Shown here: positions 33,187-41,344 of the stretch, piece by piece
Position numbering within the stretch: the first letter of the stretch is position 1
Layout of the letters: every line of letters begins with the position of its first letter
Assembly (NCBI RefSeq): GCF_900188085.1
Contig: NZ_FZOU01000007.1
Location: forward strand, 1-64,000
Length of the DNA: 64,000 bases
Source of the DNA: Granulicella rosea
GTDB lineage: Bacteria > Acidobacteriota > Terriglobia > Terriglobales > Acidobacteriaceae
Direction of reading: 5' to 3'
Made by a program: the position numbers and the translations under genes
Notes under the pieces: model-generated
The model's input: only the letters and a program-made list of their open reading frames with translations
The model's database searches: none
Told to the model about the DNA's origin: nothing

Positions 33187-33255
33187 GGCCTGACACCGAT
33201 TTCAAGGAATGAGCACCGATCGGAGCGGTGTCCCTCGTTGAAATCGGTGTTAGGC
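33187..33255. repeat. Inverted repeat between convergent genes (family C)
   Basis: The left arm GGCCTGACACCGATTTCAA (33187-33205) and right arm TTGAAATCGGTGTTAGGCC (33237-33255) pair over 19 bases with one mismatch. The right arm runs into CCCTTTTCG. It lies between the HNH gene and the LuxR gene, so it may serve as a shared terminator. A related CACCGAT-rich stretch lies at 40118-40180. Confidence 0.7.
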
Positions 33256-33264
33256 CCTTTTCGT

Positions 33265-34416
33265 TCACCCCATGCCGGGTAGGGACAGCATCAGCCGGAT
33301 CAGCTCCGACTGTCTCCGCGTGCCGGTCTTTGCGAGTACGCGTTTGACGTGGAAGCGCGCCGTCTCCAGTGTAAGACGGATCTGGAGCGATATCTCCCGG
33401 GCGTCCAGCCCTTGTAGAAGCAGGTCGGCTACGCGGTTTTCGGTCGCGGTGAGGCCGTAGAGCGAGCGCAGCACGGCGGCGCGGGAGAGCGGGCGCTTCG
33501 CCGGATCGTGCAGCACGATGGTCGCGGCCAGCGCCTGCCGGCCCCGGCCAGGTGCGCCGGGAAACGAGCTGGCCGCGAGGTACAGCGGCTCTCCGGGCTT
33601 GCGTTCGAGACGCATCGCGCCCTGTCGCGGCGCGTAGACCCGCGTTCCCTCGCCGACGGCCTGCGCGATCAACCTTTGCAGCTCTTCGTTCTGGCGCGGG
33701 TCGACCGCGGCGAGGCGGTCGTTCTTCAGCCGCAGCGTGACGCCCGCGCGGAGGATGGCCTGAGCCTCCGGGTTGGTGACAACCACGCGCTTCCGCGCGT
33801 CCAGCCCGAAGACGACGTGGTCGAAGGCGGTCAGCGCGGCCTCGAGGCCCGCGATGCCGGTCTGGAGTTCGGCCATCCGGCGGTGCAGCGCAAAGGCTCG
33901 GCGGAGGTGCGGCGCCAGCGCCGACAGGACCAACCCCTCCTCTACGTCGAAGGCGCTGGCGCTGCGCGGACGCTGGAAGCTGAGATACGACGGCGCCTGT
34001 CCGGCCGCGGCGCCGGAGAGCGCGATCTTGATGCCGCAACTGTAGTACATGTCGTGGGGCCGGAAGAAGTCGTGGTAGAACTCCGAGCGCTCGAACTCCG
34101 CGTCCGGCACGGCGAGATGGCTGTAACGCACGGAGCCGGTGGGGAACATGGCGTCGCAGGGCTCGCTGAGGATGTTGACGCCGCCGTAGTGTGCGAGCAG
34201 CTTGTCGATCAGGACGGGATCGGTGCCCGCGCTGCGCAGGACGCCCGGCATGCCGGAGACGGATGCGTCGGTGAAGAGCACCGTCTGGCGTCCGCCGATG
34301 GCTGCGGCCACGCGGTCGAGCGCGTGCGGCCAGAGCTCCGGCGCATGCACCGCAGCGTAGATCGTCTCGATCAACTCAGGGAGCTGCGGCGCGCTGACAG
34401 CAGAAGTTTGAACCAT
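33265..34416 (-). CDS. LuxR-type helix-turn-helix regulator
   Basis: A 383-residue transcription factor. Residues about 1-180 form an uncharacterised sensor-like region ('LIETIYAAVHAPELWPHALDRVAAAIGG'). Residues about 185-300 look PAS-like ('LDARKRVVVTNPEAQAIL'). The C-terminal 60 residues are a LuxR HTH: 'YGLTATENRVADLLLQGLDAREISLQIRLTLETARFHVKRVLAKTG'. There is no receiver domain. The ligand and targets are unknown. It ends 10 bases from inverted repeat C. GC-rich DNA upstream (34417-34578) has no other gene. Confidence 0.88.
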   Translation of the reverse strand: MVQTSAVSAPQLPELIETIYAAVHAPELWPHALDRVAAAIGGRQTVLFTDASVSGMPGVLRSAGTDPVLIDKLLAHYGGVNILSEPCDAMFPTGSVRYSHLAVPDAEFERSEFYHDFFRPHDMYYSCGIKIALSGAAAGQAPSYLSFQRPRSASAFDVEEGLVLSALAPHLRRAFALHRRMAELQTGIAGLEAALTAFDHVVFGLDARKRVVVTNPEAQAILRAGVTLRLKNDRLAAVDPRQNEELQRLIAQAVGEGTRVYAPRQGAMRLERKPGEPLYLAASSFPGAPGRGRQALAATIVLHDPAKRPLSRAAVLRSLYGLTATENRVADLLLQGLDAREISLQIRLTLETARFHVKRVLAKTGTRRQSELIRLMLSLPGMG

Positions 34417-34578
34417 ACTGGGGACCCTTGCGGTTGGCTCGACCTCTTCCTCTGCGTGTCGTAGAAGTTGAGCTTAGCAATGAACCCCTGTGTTTACGAG
34501 CGGCAAAGAAAAGCTCCGGCCCCCTTTTTCGAGGATCGGAGCTACCAGGTGGGAGATTTACTGTACTCAGCGATAAAG

Positions 34579-34700
34579 TGTCATCTTGAGCGGAGCACAG
34601 CGGAGTCGAAAGACCTGCTTTTCGCCTGGGCTGGCATGGTCGTCGGATCGAAAAGCAGATCCTTCGCTTCGCTCAGGATGACACATCGCTCAGGATGACA
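34579..34700. repeat. Palindromic repeat family B, copy 3
   Basis: TGTCATCTTGAGCGGAGC at 34579 faces GCTTCGCTCAGGATGACA ending 34683, with inner pairing GACCTGCTTTTCG / CGAAAAGCAGATC. A second short copy of the right end (CGCTCAGGATGACA) repeats at 34687-34700. The 162 bases before it also hold AGCTCCG...CGGAGCT (34512-34543). Confidence 0.8.
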
Positions 34701-34714
34701 AGCATTTTTAGGAG

Positions 34715-37096
34715 TTAGTACGGCCAGCGCCACTTCGTGATCTCGGGCTTGTCGATGCCGTTCTCGTGCGCGTAGGCGATGGACTCGATGATCTGGTCCT
34801 TTAGCCATTGCTTCACGTGGGCGCCGGTCGCCTGCAGACGCGGCACGCGGTCGATGACGTCGATGGCGAGGTTGAAGCGGTCGACCTGATTTTCAATCGC
34901 CAGCTCGAGCGGCGTGTTGATGTTGCCCTTCTCCTTGTAGCCGCGCACATGCATGTTGTCGTGGTTGGGACGCTTGTAGGCGAGCTTGTGGATGAGCGAC
35001 GGGTAGGCGTGGAAGTTGAAGATGACCGGCTTGTTCGCGGTGAAGAGCGAGCAGAAGTCCTTGTCCGTCAGCCCATGCGGGTGCTCGGTCGAAGGCTGCA
35101 GCCGGTAGAGATCGACGACGTTGACGAAGCGGATCTTCAAGTCCGGGAAGCGCTCGCGCAGAATGGCCGTCGCTGCCAGCGCCTCCTGCGTGGCGATGTC
35201 GCCGGCGCAGGCCATGACGACGTCGGGGTCGACGCCGTTGTCGGTCGAGGCCCAGTCCCAGATGCCGATGCCCTTGGTGCAGTGCAGGATCGCGTCGTCC
35301 ATGTCGAGGTACTGCAGGTGGTTCTGTTTATCGGCGACGATGACATTGATGTACTCGGTCGAGCGCAGGCAGTGGTCGGCGACCGAGAGCAGGCAGTTGG
35401 CGTCCGGCGGCATGTAGATGCGACAGACCTCGGCCGATTTGTTCGTCACGAGGTCGAGAAAGCCGGGGTCCTGATGGGTGAAGCCGTTGTGATCCTGGCG
35501 CCAGACCAGCGACGTGATGAGCATGTTGATGGACGAGATGGCCGCGCGCCAGCCGACCTCTTTCTTGCTGGCTTCGAGCCACTTCGCATGCTGATTGAAC
35601 ATCGAGTCGATGACGTGGACGAAGGCCTCGTAGGTGGAGAAGAAGCCGTGCCGGCCGGTGAGCACGTAGCCTTCGAACCAGCCTTCGAGCGTGTGCTCGG
35701 AGAGCATCTCCATGACGCGGCCGTCGAGGGCCAGCTCGCCGCCGTCGGCGTCCTCGGGCTTGAACTCGGCGTTCCAGACCTTGGGGCTGGCGGTGTAGAT
35801 GTACTGCAGCTTGTTCGAGGCGGTCTCGTCCGGGCCGAAGACGCGGAAGCTGGTCATATTCTGGCGCATGACCTCCGCGAGGAAGTGGGCGAGGATGTCG
35901 GTCGGCGGGGCTTCGCTGTGTCCGCTGACATCGCCCTTGTACGCATAGTCGCGGAAGTCGGGCAGGTTCAGCGGCTTGCGCAGCAGGCCGCCGTTGGCGT
36001 GCGGGTTGGCGCTGATGCGGCGCGTGCCGGTGGGCGAGAGCGCCTGCAGCTCCGGAATGAGCTTGCCCTCCGCGTCGAAGAGTTCGGTGGGGTTGTAGCT
36101 GCGAAGCCACCGCTCCAGCTCGGCGAGATGGCCGGGGTTGTCGACGACGCTGTCGATCGGCACCTGGTGCGCGCGCCAGAAGTCCTCGACCTTGTGGCCG
36201 TCGACCTCCTTCGGGCCGGTCCAGCCCTTGGGCGAACGCAGCACGATCATGGGCCAGCGCGGACGCGTCGCGTCGCCGGTCTCGCGAGCCTTCTTCTGAA
36301 TCTCGCGGATCTCGAGCACGACCGCTTCAAGCGTGGCGGCCATCTTCTGGTGCATGACGAGCGGGTCGTTGCCTTCGACGAAGTACGGCTTGTAGCCGTA
36401 GCCGGTCAGCAGCGCCTCCAGCTCTTCGTGCGGGATGCGCGCGAGAATGGTGGGGTTGGCGATCTTATAGCCGTTCAGGTGCAGGATCGGCAGGACGGCG
36501 CCGTCGCGGATGGGGTTCAGGAACTTGTTCGAGTGCCAGGAGGTCGCGAGCGGACCGGTCTCGGCCTCGCCGTCGCCGATGGCGACCGTGACGATCAGGT
36601 CCGGGTTGTCGAAGGCCGCGCCGTAGGCGTGCGAGAGCGAGTAGCCCAGCTCGCCGCCCTCGTGGATCGAGCCTGGGGTCTCCGGCGTGCAGTGGCTGCC
36701 GATGCCGCCGGGGAAGGAGAACTGCCTGAAGAACTTCAGCAGGCCGGCCTCGTCGCGGCTCTTGTCCGGGTAGACCTCGGAGTACGTGCCTTCGAGGTAG
36801 CAGTTCGAAAGCGTCGCCGGCGCGCCGTGGCCGGGGCCGGAGATGTAGATGGTGTTGAGGTCGTACTTCTTGATGAGCCGGTTCATGTGGACCCAGATCA
36901 ACGACTGTCCGGGGTCCGAGCCCCAGTGGCCCAGCAGGCGGCGCTTGATGTGGTCCTGTGTCAGCGGCTCGCGCAGCAGAGGGTTCGCGCGCAGGTAGAT
37001 CATGCTAGCGGAGATGTAGTTGCAGGCGCTCCAATAGCGGTGCGTGGCGCTGAGTTCTTCAGGAGACAAAGGAGTTTCGTTCGTCTGGATCGGCAT
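34715..37096 (-). CDS. xfp: Phosphoketolase (xylulose-5-P/fructose-6-P)
   Basis: Thiamine-diphosphate enzyme splitting xylulose-5-phosphate (and often fructose-6-phosphate) with phosphate into acetyl-phosphate plus glyceraldehyde-3-P or erythrose-4-P. It has 793 residues, as expected. ATG 37096 gives '[29 protein letters not shown]'. 'GPGHGAPA', '[33 protein letters not shown]' and the ThDP motif '[17 protein letters not shown]' are diagnostic. '[19 protein letters not shown]' belongs to the middle domain. It is divergent from ackA across a 218-base region with a perfect inverted repeat. Together the two make acetate and ATP. Confidence 0.97.
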   Translation of the reverse strand: MPIQTNETPLSPEELSATHRYWSACNYISASMIYLRANPLLREPLTQDHIKRRLLGHWGSDPGQSLIWVHMNRLIKKYDLNTIYISGPGHGAPATLSNCYLEGTYSEVYPDKSRDEAGLLKFFRQFSFPGGIGSHCTPETPGSIHEGGELGYSLSHAYGAAFDNPDLIVTVAIGDGEAETGPLATSWHSNKFLNPIRDGAVLPILHLNGYKIANPTILARIPHEELEALLTGYGYKPYFVEGNDPLVMHQKMAATLEAVVLEIREIQKKARETGDATRPRWPMIVLRSPKGWTGPKEVDGHKVEDFWRAHQVPIDSVVDNPGHLAELERWLRSYNPTELFDAEGKLIPELQALSPTGTRRISANPHANGGLLRKPLNLPDFRDYAYKGDVSGHSEAPPTDILAHFLAEVMRQNMTSFRVFGPDETASNKLQYIYTASPKVWNAEFKPEDADGGELALDGRVMEMLSEHTLEGWFEGYVLTGRHGFFSTYEAFVHVIDSMFNQHAKWLEASKKEVGWRAAISSINMLITSLVWRQDHNGFTHQDPGFLDLVTNKSAEVCRIYMPPDANCLLSVADHCLRSTEYINVIVADKQNHLQYLDMDDAILHCTKGIGIWDWASTDNGVDPDVVMACAGDIATQEALAATAILRERFPDLKIRFVNVVDLYRLQPSTEHPHGLTDKDFCSLFTANKPVIFNFHAYPSLIHKLAYKRPNHDNMHVRGYKEKGNINTPLELAIENQVDRFNLAIDVIDRVPRLQATGAHVKQWLKDQIIESIAYAHENGIDKPEITKWRWPY

Positions 37097-37196
37097 GCGG
37101 CAGCTCTCTGGGTGGATCGTGAGGCGCTTCGTGAACGACGGAAGGACAGGCGGAACAGTCACATTCGCGCCGTATGGACAGCCCTGGCGGAAACTT

Positions 37197-37220
37197 ATCT
37201 GACTTTCTTTATGGTCAGAT
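37197..37220. promoter_or_regulatory. Perfect inverted repeat between xfp and ackA (candidate operator)
   Basis: ATCTGAC (37197-37203) and GTCAGAT (37214-37220) form a perfect 7-base inverted repeat with a 10-base AT-rich spacer. The 24-base size with one DNA turn between half-site centres fits a dimeric regulator. It lies 101 bases before xfp and 95 before ackA, placed to control both. Confidence 0.5.
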
Positions 37221-37314
37221 GAACAATCGTAGGGGTTGGATGTACTGACTGTCTGTGACTCCCATCACGCGCCGGCCTGCATCCAAGCGGAGTATGGTTT
37301 GGTCAGGAGTCGGT

Positions 37315-38418
37315 ATGAACCCGGTGCTTGTCGTGAATAGCGGTTCGTCGTCGTTGAAGTTCGGCTTGTTCGTGCAAAAAGACGCGGACGAGGAGATTCT
37401 GCTCGAAGGCACGGTGAACGGCATCGGTACGCCGGGCGGCACGCTGGTCCTCAAGGACTCGGCCGGGAAAGAGGTCCACACCGAGCCGGCTGTGGCGAAG
37501 GGCCAGTCCGAGGCTTTGACGCTTGGGCTAAAGCTGCTGGCGAAGCAGGACTTGCCGGCGCCGGTCGCGATCGGGCACCGCGTGGTGCATGGCGGGCCAA
37601 AGCTGCTCGACCATACGAAGATCACGCCCGAGGTAATCCAGACTTTGAAGGACTCGACCCACTTCGCGCCGCTGCATATTCCCGCCTCGCTGAAGCTGAT
37701 CGACGCCGCCGGCAAGGCCTACCCCGGCTTGCCGCAGTTCGCGTGCTTCGACACGACCTTTCACAGGACGATGCCCGAGGAGGCCACGCATCTGGCCCTG
37801 CCGTTGGAGCTTTGGGCGCATGGCGTCCGGCGGTATGGCTTTCATGGGCTGTCGTATGAGTCGATCGTGCACAAGCTGGGCGACGCCGTGCCGAAGCGGC
37901 TGATCGTCGCGCACTTGGGCAACGGCTGCAGCGTCTGCGCGATGACCGAGGGCAAATCGGTCGACACCAGCATGGGCTTCACCCCGACGGGCGGCGTGGT
38001 GATGGCGACGCGTACGGGCGATATCGACCCCGGCGTACTGCTCTACCTGATGCGCACGGAGAAGCTCGAAGCCGAGGCGCTGGAGGTGCTGCTGAACAAG
38101 CAGTCCGGCCTGCTGGCGCTGAGCGGCGCGGGCAGCGATGTGCGCGATATCGAAAAGGTCGCCGACGGTGGCGACGCGCGCGCGGCGATGGCGCTTGAGG
38201 TCTTCTACCGGACGATCGCGAAGACGATCGCGGGCTACGTGTCGGTGCTGGGCGGGCTGGACGGACTGGTCTTCACCGGCGGAATCGGCGAGCACTCCGA
38301 GCGCACGCGCAGGGCGATCTGCGAGCGGCTAGGGTTCCTGAATGTAGGGGATATTCGTGCGCTGCCCGCGGAGGAAGAGTTGCAGATCGCTCGGCATTGC
38401 CGTCGGCTGCTGGCGTAG
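37315..38418 (+). CDS. ackA: Acetate kinase
   Basis: Converts acetyl-phosphate and ADP to acetate and ATP. ATG 37315 is supported by AGGAG at 6 bases and the family start 'MNPVLVVNSGSSSLKFGLF'. The product has 367 residues. 'GHRVVHGG', 'FDTTFH', 'YGFHGLSYE', 'HLGNGCSVCA', 'DTSMGFTPTGG' and 'VFTGGIGEHSERTR' are the kinase signatures, with the catalytic Asp in FDT and Arg in HRVVHGG. It directly uses the product of the divergent phosphoketolase. No phosphotransacetylase is in the window. Confidence 0.96.
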   Translation: MNPVLVVNSGSSSLKFGLFVQKDADEEILLEGTVNGIGTPGGTLVLKDSAGKEVHTEPAVAKGQSEALTLGLKLLAKQDLPAPVAIGHRVVHGGPKLLDHTKITPEVIQTLKDSTHFAPLHIPASLKLIDAAGKAYPGLPQFACFDTTFHRTMPEEATHLALPLELWAHGVRRYGFHGLSYESIVHKLGDAVPKRLIVAHLGNGCSVCAMTEGKSVDTSMGFTPTGGVVMATRTGDIDPGVLLYLMRTEKLEAEALEVLLNKQSGLLALSGAGSDVRDIEKVADGGDARAAMALEVFYRTIAKTIAGYVSVLGGLDGLVFTGGIGEHSERTRRAICERLGFLNVGDIRALPAEEELQIARHCRRLLA

Positions 38419-38439
38419 AATACTTTCGAGGGACGCGAG

Positions 38440-38625
38440 ATGACTGACAAACAGCCTTCGCAAGAGTTGCAACTCGACCCGTTTGAGCATTGGCTGCGCG
38501 AGGTTGTGGGGCCGGCGTACGACGCTTTTACGGCCGATCCGTCGAGTGGGCTGTCGCTTGAAGAGGTACGCGCATCACTGAAAGCACACCGCGCAGAATC
38601 GGTCGCTCGCCGCCGATCTCGCTGA
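38440..38625 (+). CDS. Orphan type II antitoxin-like protein
   Basis: A 61-residue protein with GAGGGA 7 bases before ATG 38440. Its C-terminal half 'EVVGPAYDAFTADPSSGLSLEEVRASLKAH' matches the tail of ParD/RelB-like antitoxins that usually precede a RelE/ParE toxin ('VVPAYDAxxADPSRAxSxxQVRxxL'). No toxin-like frame follows: the next gene encodes an exported protein. So this is either an orphan antitoxin or a remnant of a lost pair. It starts 21 bases after ackA. Confidence 0.6.
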   Translation: MTDKQPSQELQLDPFEHWLREVVGPAYDAFTADPSSGLSLEEVRASLKAHRAESVARRRSR

Positions 38626-38637
38626 TACACTCAGCGC

Positions 38638-39300
38638 ATGTCGCGCCCTATCGCTTTCTTCGCATTGCTTTTTTGCATAAGTTCGCCAGCGCAGCCACCA
38701 CAGGCGCGACATAACAGCTTTCGCTGGGATTACCACAAAGCGCAGGAACCGGATGGCGATCATACTTTGGCGAAGGCATCGGGTTTGAGCGCGGCGGATA
38801 ACGCTGCTGCCCATCTTCGAATTATGCAGTTGATGCGACCGTTCTTCGTGGAAGAGCGCGACGCTCTCAAACGGAACCCTGCGGAGATCGTGAACGATAC
38901 GCGACTACGCCTAATCGACTTGAATGGAGATGGAATTCCCGAAGTGATTGCTTCCCCGTCTGGAGCTGATGGCGAGTGTGGAGCCGCGAACTGCGTCTTA
39001 TGGGTTCTACAGAAATCGCCAAGCGGGTATAGAACGATTCTCGATACCAGCAACGGACGCGGAACCGGCGGCGTTCAGTCGTTCACCCTCATGGAGTCGA
39101 AGACCAGCGGATTCCGCGATCTCATTCTTGCGGCTCACGATTCGGCTCGCGACTCCACGCTCTATATCTATCGTTTCGGCAAGGGGCGATATCTCGCTCG
39201 GGAGTGCTATGAGGCAAGCTGGCCGTGGGATATGCCAGACAATGCCGATGTGCCGCCAACCATCACGCCATGCAAGCGGGCAGGAGCGGTTGGCTATTAG
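38638..39300 (+). CDS. Exported protein with calcium-loop-like motif
   Basis: A 220-residue protein with a short signal peptide (MSRPIAFFALLFCISSPA). 'LRLIDLNGDGIPEVIASP' near residue 95 has the DxNxDGxxE layout of FG-GAP/dockerin-like calcium loops. Two later stretches ('YRTILDTSNGRGTGG', 'DLILAAHDSARDSTLYIYRF') resemble beta-propeller-type blades. Two Cys pairs are present. It is lower in GC than ackA. The function is unknown. Confidence 0.6.
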   Translation: MSRPIAFFALLFCISSPAQPPQARHNSFRWDYHKAQEPDGDHTLAKASGLSAADNAAAHLRIMQLMRPFFVEERDALKRNPAEIVNDTRLRLIDLNGDGIPEVIASPSGADGECGAANCVLWVLQKSPSGYRTILDTSNGRGTGGVQSFTLMESKTSGFRDLILAAHDSARDSTLYIYRFGKGRYLARECYEASWPWDMPDNADVPPTITPCKRAGAVGY

Positions 39301-39329
39301 CCTCACCGCTTCCGCCCTCTACGCCAAAC

Positions 39330-40064
39330 TTACCAGGGCAGCTCCTGCCCCAGGTGAATGAATCGCCCATTCGGCCCATCCTCACCGATCAGCGCCAGCT
39401 CCACGCTGGTCTGCGCGCCCTCGGGAATCTCCATCGGCGCGGCCTCGGTGCCCATCTCGGTCTTCACCCAGCCCGGGTGGGCGGAGTTGACCTTGATCTT
39501 CGTGTCCTTCAGCTCCGCCGCGAGGTGGATCGTGAAGGAGTTCAACGCGGCCTTCGAGGCGTCGTAAGCAAAGGCCTTGACGCCGGCGATGGGGCTGTTC
39601 GGATCGGCGTGCAGCGTCAGAGAGCCGAGGATGCTCGACAGGTTCACGATGCGGCCGGCGTCGCTCTTCTTCAGCAGCGGCAGGAACGCACGCGTTACCG
39701 CGACCACTGCGAAGACGTTGGTCCCAAAGATCTTCAGCAGCTCCTCTTCGCTCGTCTCGCTGACCTTCTGGTTGAAGAGATCGTCACCTACACCCGCGTT
39801 GTTGATCAGGATGTCGAGCTTGCCGTAGTGGTCGGCGACGAACTTCGCCGCCGCCTCGCGGTCCGCGGCTTTGGTCACGTCGAGCTTCACAGGAACGACG
39901 TCCAGCCCCTCGGCCTTCAGCTTGTCGGCCGTCTCCTCCGCCGCGCTCAGCGAACGGGCCGCCGCGATGACGGTGATGCCCTTCTGCCCAAGCTGCCGGG
40001 CGGTCTCCAGCCCGATGCCACGATTTGCGCCAGTCACGAGTGCGATCTTCTTATCGGTTGCCAT
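39330..40064 (-). CDS. Short-chain dehydrogenase/reductase
   Basis: NAD(P)-dependent oxidoreductase of the classical SDR family, 244 residues. ATG 40064 has AGGAGA about 9 bases upstream. 'VTGANRGIGLETARQL' binds the cofactor, 'INNAGVGDD' is the NNAG motif, and 'NLSSILGS' with 'YDASKAAL' supply the catalytic Ser, Tyr and Lys. Its closest pattern is the plant-like carbonyl/menthone reductase group. The substrate is unknown. It appears monocistronic. Confidence 0.92.
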   Translation of the reverse strand: MATDKKIALVTGANRGIGLETARQLGQKGITVIAAARSLSAAEETADKLKAEGLDVVPVKLDVTKAADREAAAKFVADHYGKLDILINNAGVGDDLFNQKVSETSEEELLKIFGTNVFAVVAVTRAFLPLLKKSDAGRIVNLSSILGSLTLHADPNSPIAGVKAFAYDASKAALNSFTIHLAAELKDTKIKVNSAHPGWVKTEMGTEAAPMEIPEGAQTSVELALIGEDGPNGRFIHLGQELPW

Positions 40065-40219
40065 GTTGATGAATCTCCTGCAAGAAGAGATGTCGGGGCC
40101 GCGGAAGTCGGTGCATGAATTTAAGACCAATCGGTCGCAAACACCTAACACCGATTGGCGCCGATTGGACCGATCAAAGACGAAAGCAGATCCTCTTCGA
40201 GGATGACAAACAAGAAAAG
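40065..40219. repeat. Spacer with family C-like and half family B repeats
   Basis: About 40118-40180 carries several CCAATCGG / CCGATTGG units in both directions (TAACACCGATTGGCGCCGATTGG type). Next comes AGCAGATCCTCTTCGAGGATGACA-like text at 40186-40209, which resembles the right half of family B. These look like worn repeat remnants. No gene was seen. Confidence 0.5.
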
Positions 40220-41149
40220 CTAAGGCTTGCCGGAGTCCTTTTCCTCGATCACGTTCCCGTTCGCGTCCAGAACGCGGCTCTTCGCCTTGAAGATGTAGCG
40301 TTTGTAGTCGGTGTATTTCACGATCGTGCGGATGTGGACGTCCTGCGAGAGCGCGCCCTGCTGCGCGGCGAAGTGCAGGTTGCCCTCGGCCTTGGTGTAG
40401 GTCGGGAACCAGTATTTACCGTCCACCTGCTCATAGTAGGTGGTGAAGGGCGGCTGAAGGTCTTCGTGGCCCTTGCGCGTATCCTGCGGGACGGTCTTGC
40501 CGTTGATGAGCACGATCTGGAAGTCCTGCTGGTCGACCCAGACCTTGCCCTGGAAGTAGCGCTTGCCCTTTTCGAGCGTCTTCGGTCCAGCCTGGAAGAC
40601 GTAGGTGTCGAGCTCGTCCACCTTCTGCTTGCCCAGGTAGGTGACGTCGTACTTCGGCAGGTCTTCGGTGGTCAGGATGAAGGGCAGGCGGTTGCGGATC
40701 TCGTCGAAGTCGGCCTCGGTCATGATGACGCGCTCGATGGTGTTGGCCGGGGCGAAGAGCACGCGCTCGACGCGGCGGCCCTCGGGCGTGAAGTCGATCT
40801 GCGAGAGCTGCTGGTACTCGCCGTCGGGGCGGCCGGTGTCCTCGGAGATGGTGTCGGTCTTGACGAGCTGTTTGAAGGTGTACTCGTCGCGCGCCTTGCG
40901 GAACTCGGTCTCGCGGATGCCGAGCCGTTTGACGATCTCCTCGGGCGCGATGCCCTGCGGGGCGGAGGTGTCGAGATCGCCGAAGCCGGAGTCCTGCGCG
41001 GACGCCGCAGCCGGCGCCGGACCGGCAACCGGACCGTCCACATTTCGGACAGGTACCAGCGCGCGCAGCGGCGAGGCCGATACCAGAAGCAGCAGCAGAA
41101 CCGGCATCGCGGCGCGTGACGCCAAAGTCGTAGAACGTTTCCCGCGCAC
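40220..41149 (-). CDS. Exported LolA-like outer-membrane lipoprotein-sorting protein
   Basis: About 309 residues from GTG 41149, which gives a normal signal peptide (MRGKRSTTLASRAAMPVLLLL and on) and has AAAGG upstream. ATG 41224 and ATG 41107 are alternatives. Beta-rich motifs such as 'YDVTYLGKQKVDELDTYVFQAGPK' and 'YFQGKVWVDQQDFQIVLINGK' fit the LolA/LolB-like fold. 'GIAPEEIVKRLGIRETEFRKARDEYTFKQ' is an acidobacterial lead-in. It may chaperone lipids or lipoproteins in the periplasm. No partner genes are adjacent. Confidence 0.75.
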   Translation of the reverse strand: MRGKRSTTLASRAAMPVLLLLLVSASPLRALVPVRNVDGPVAGPAPAAASAQDSGFGDLDTSAPQGIAPEEIVKRLGIRETEFRKARDEYTFKQLVKTDTISEDTGRPDGEYQQLSQIDFTPEGRRVERVLFAPANTIERVIMTEADFDEIRNRLPFILTTEDLPKYDVTYLGKQKVDELDTYVFQAGPKTLEKGKRYFQGKVWVDQQDFQIVLINGKTVPQDTRKGHEDLQPPFTTYYEQVDGKYWFPTYTKAEGNLHFAAQQGALSQDVHIRTIVKYTDYKRYIFKAKSRVLDANGNVIEEKDSGKP

Positions 41150-41344
41150 GGACCTTTGGGTGATTGTTACCGGGTTCAGCCGGGCTCTATCGTAAGCAGC
41201 TTGAAGGGTAATTTGGTTCGGCATAAAGGTGTGCAGGACTCCCAGGCTGTGTGGTAACAAACCGCGGTGCCGGAAACGGCTTCGCTACGGATGATTAGAC
41301 GCCGAGGATACGCATTCGGTCGACATGAAGTGAGGGCAGCAGGC

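Noticed and set aside
34808-37222. Plus-strand frame of about 800 codons opposite xfp
   Set aside because: The opposite strand encodes a phosphoketolase with full motifs. The antisense product is low-complexity Val/Arg/Glu text.
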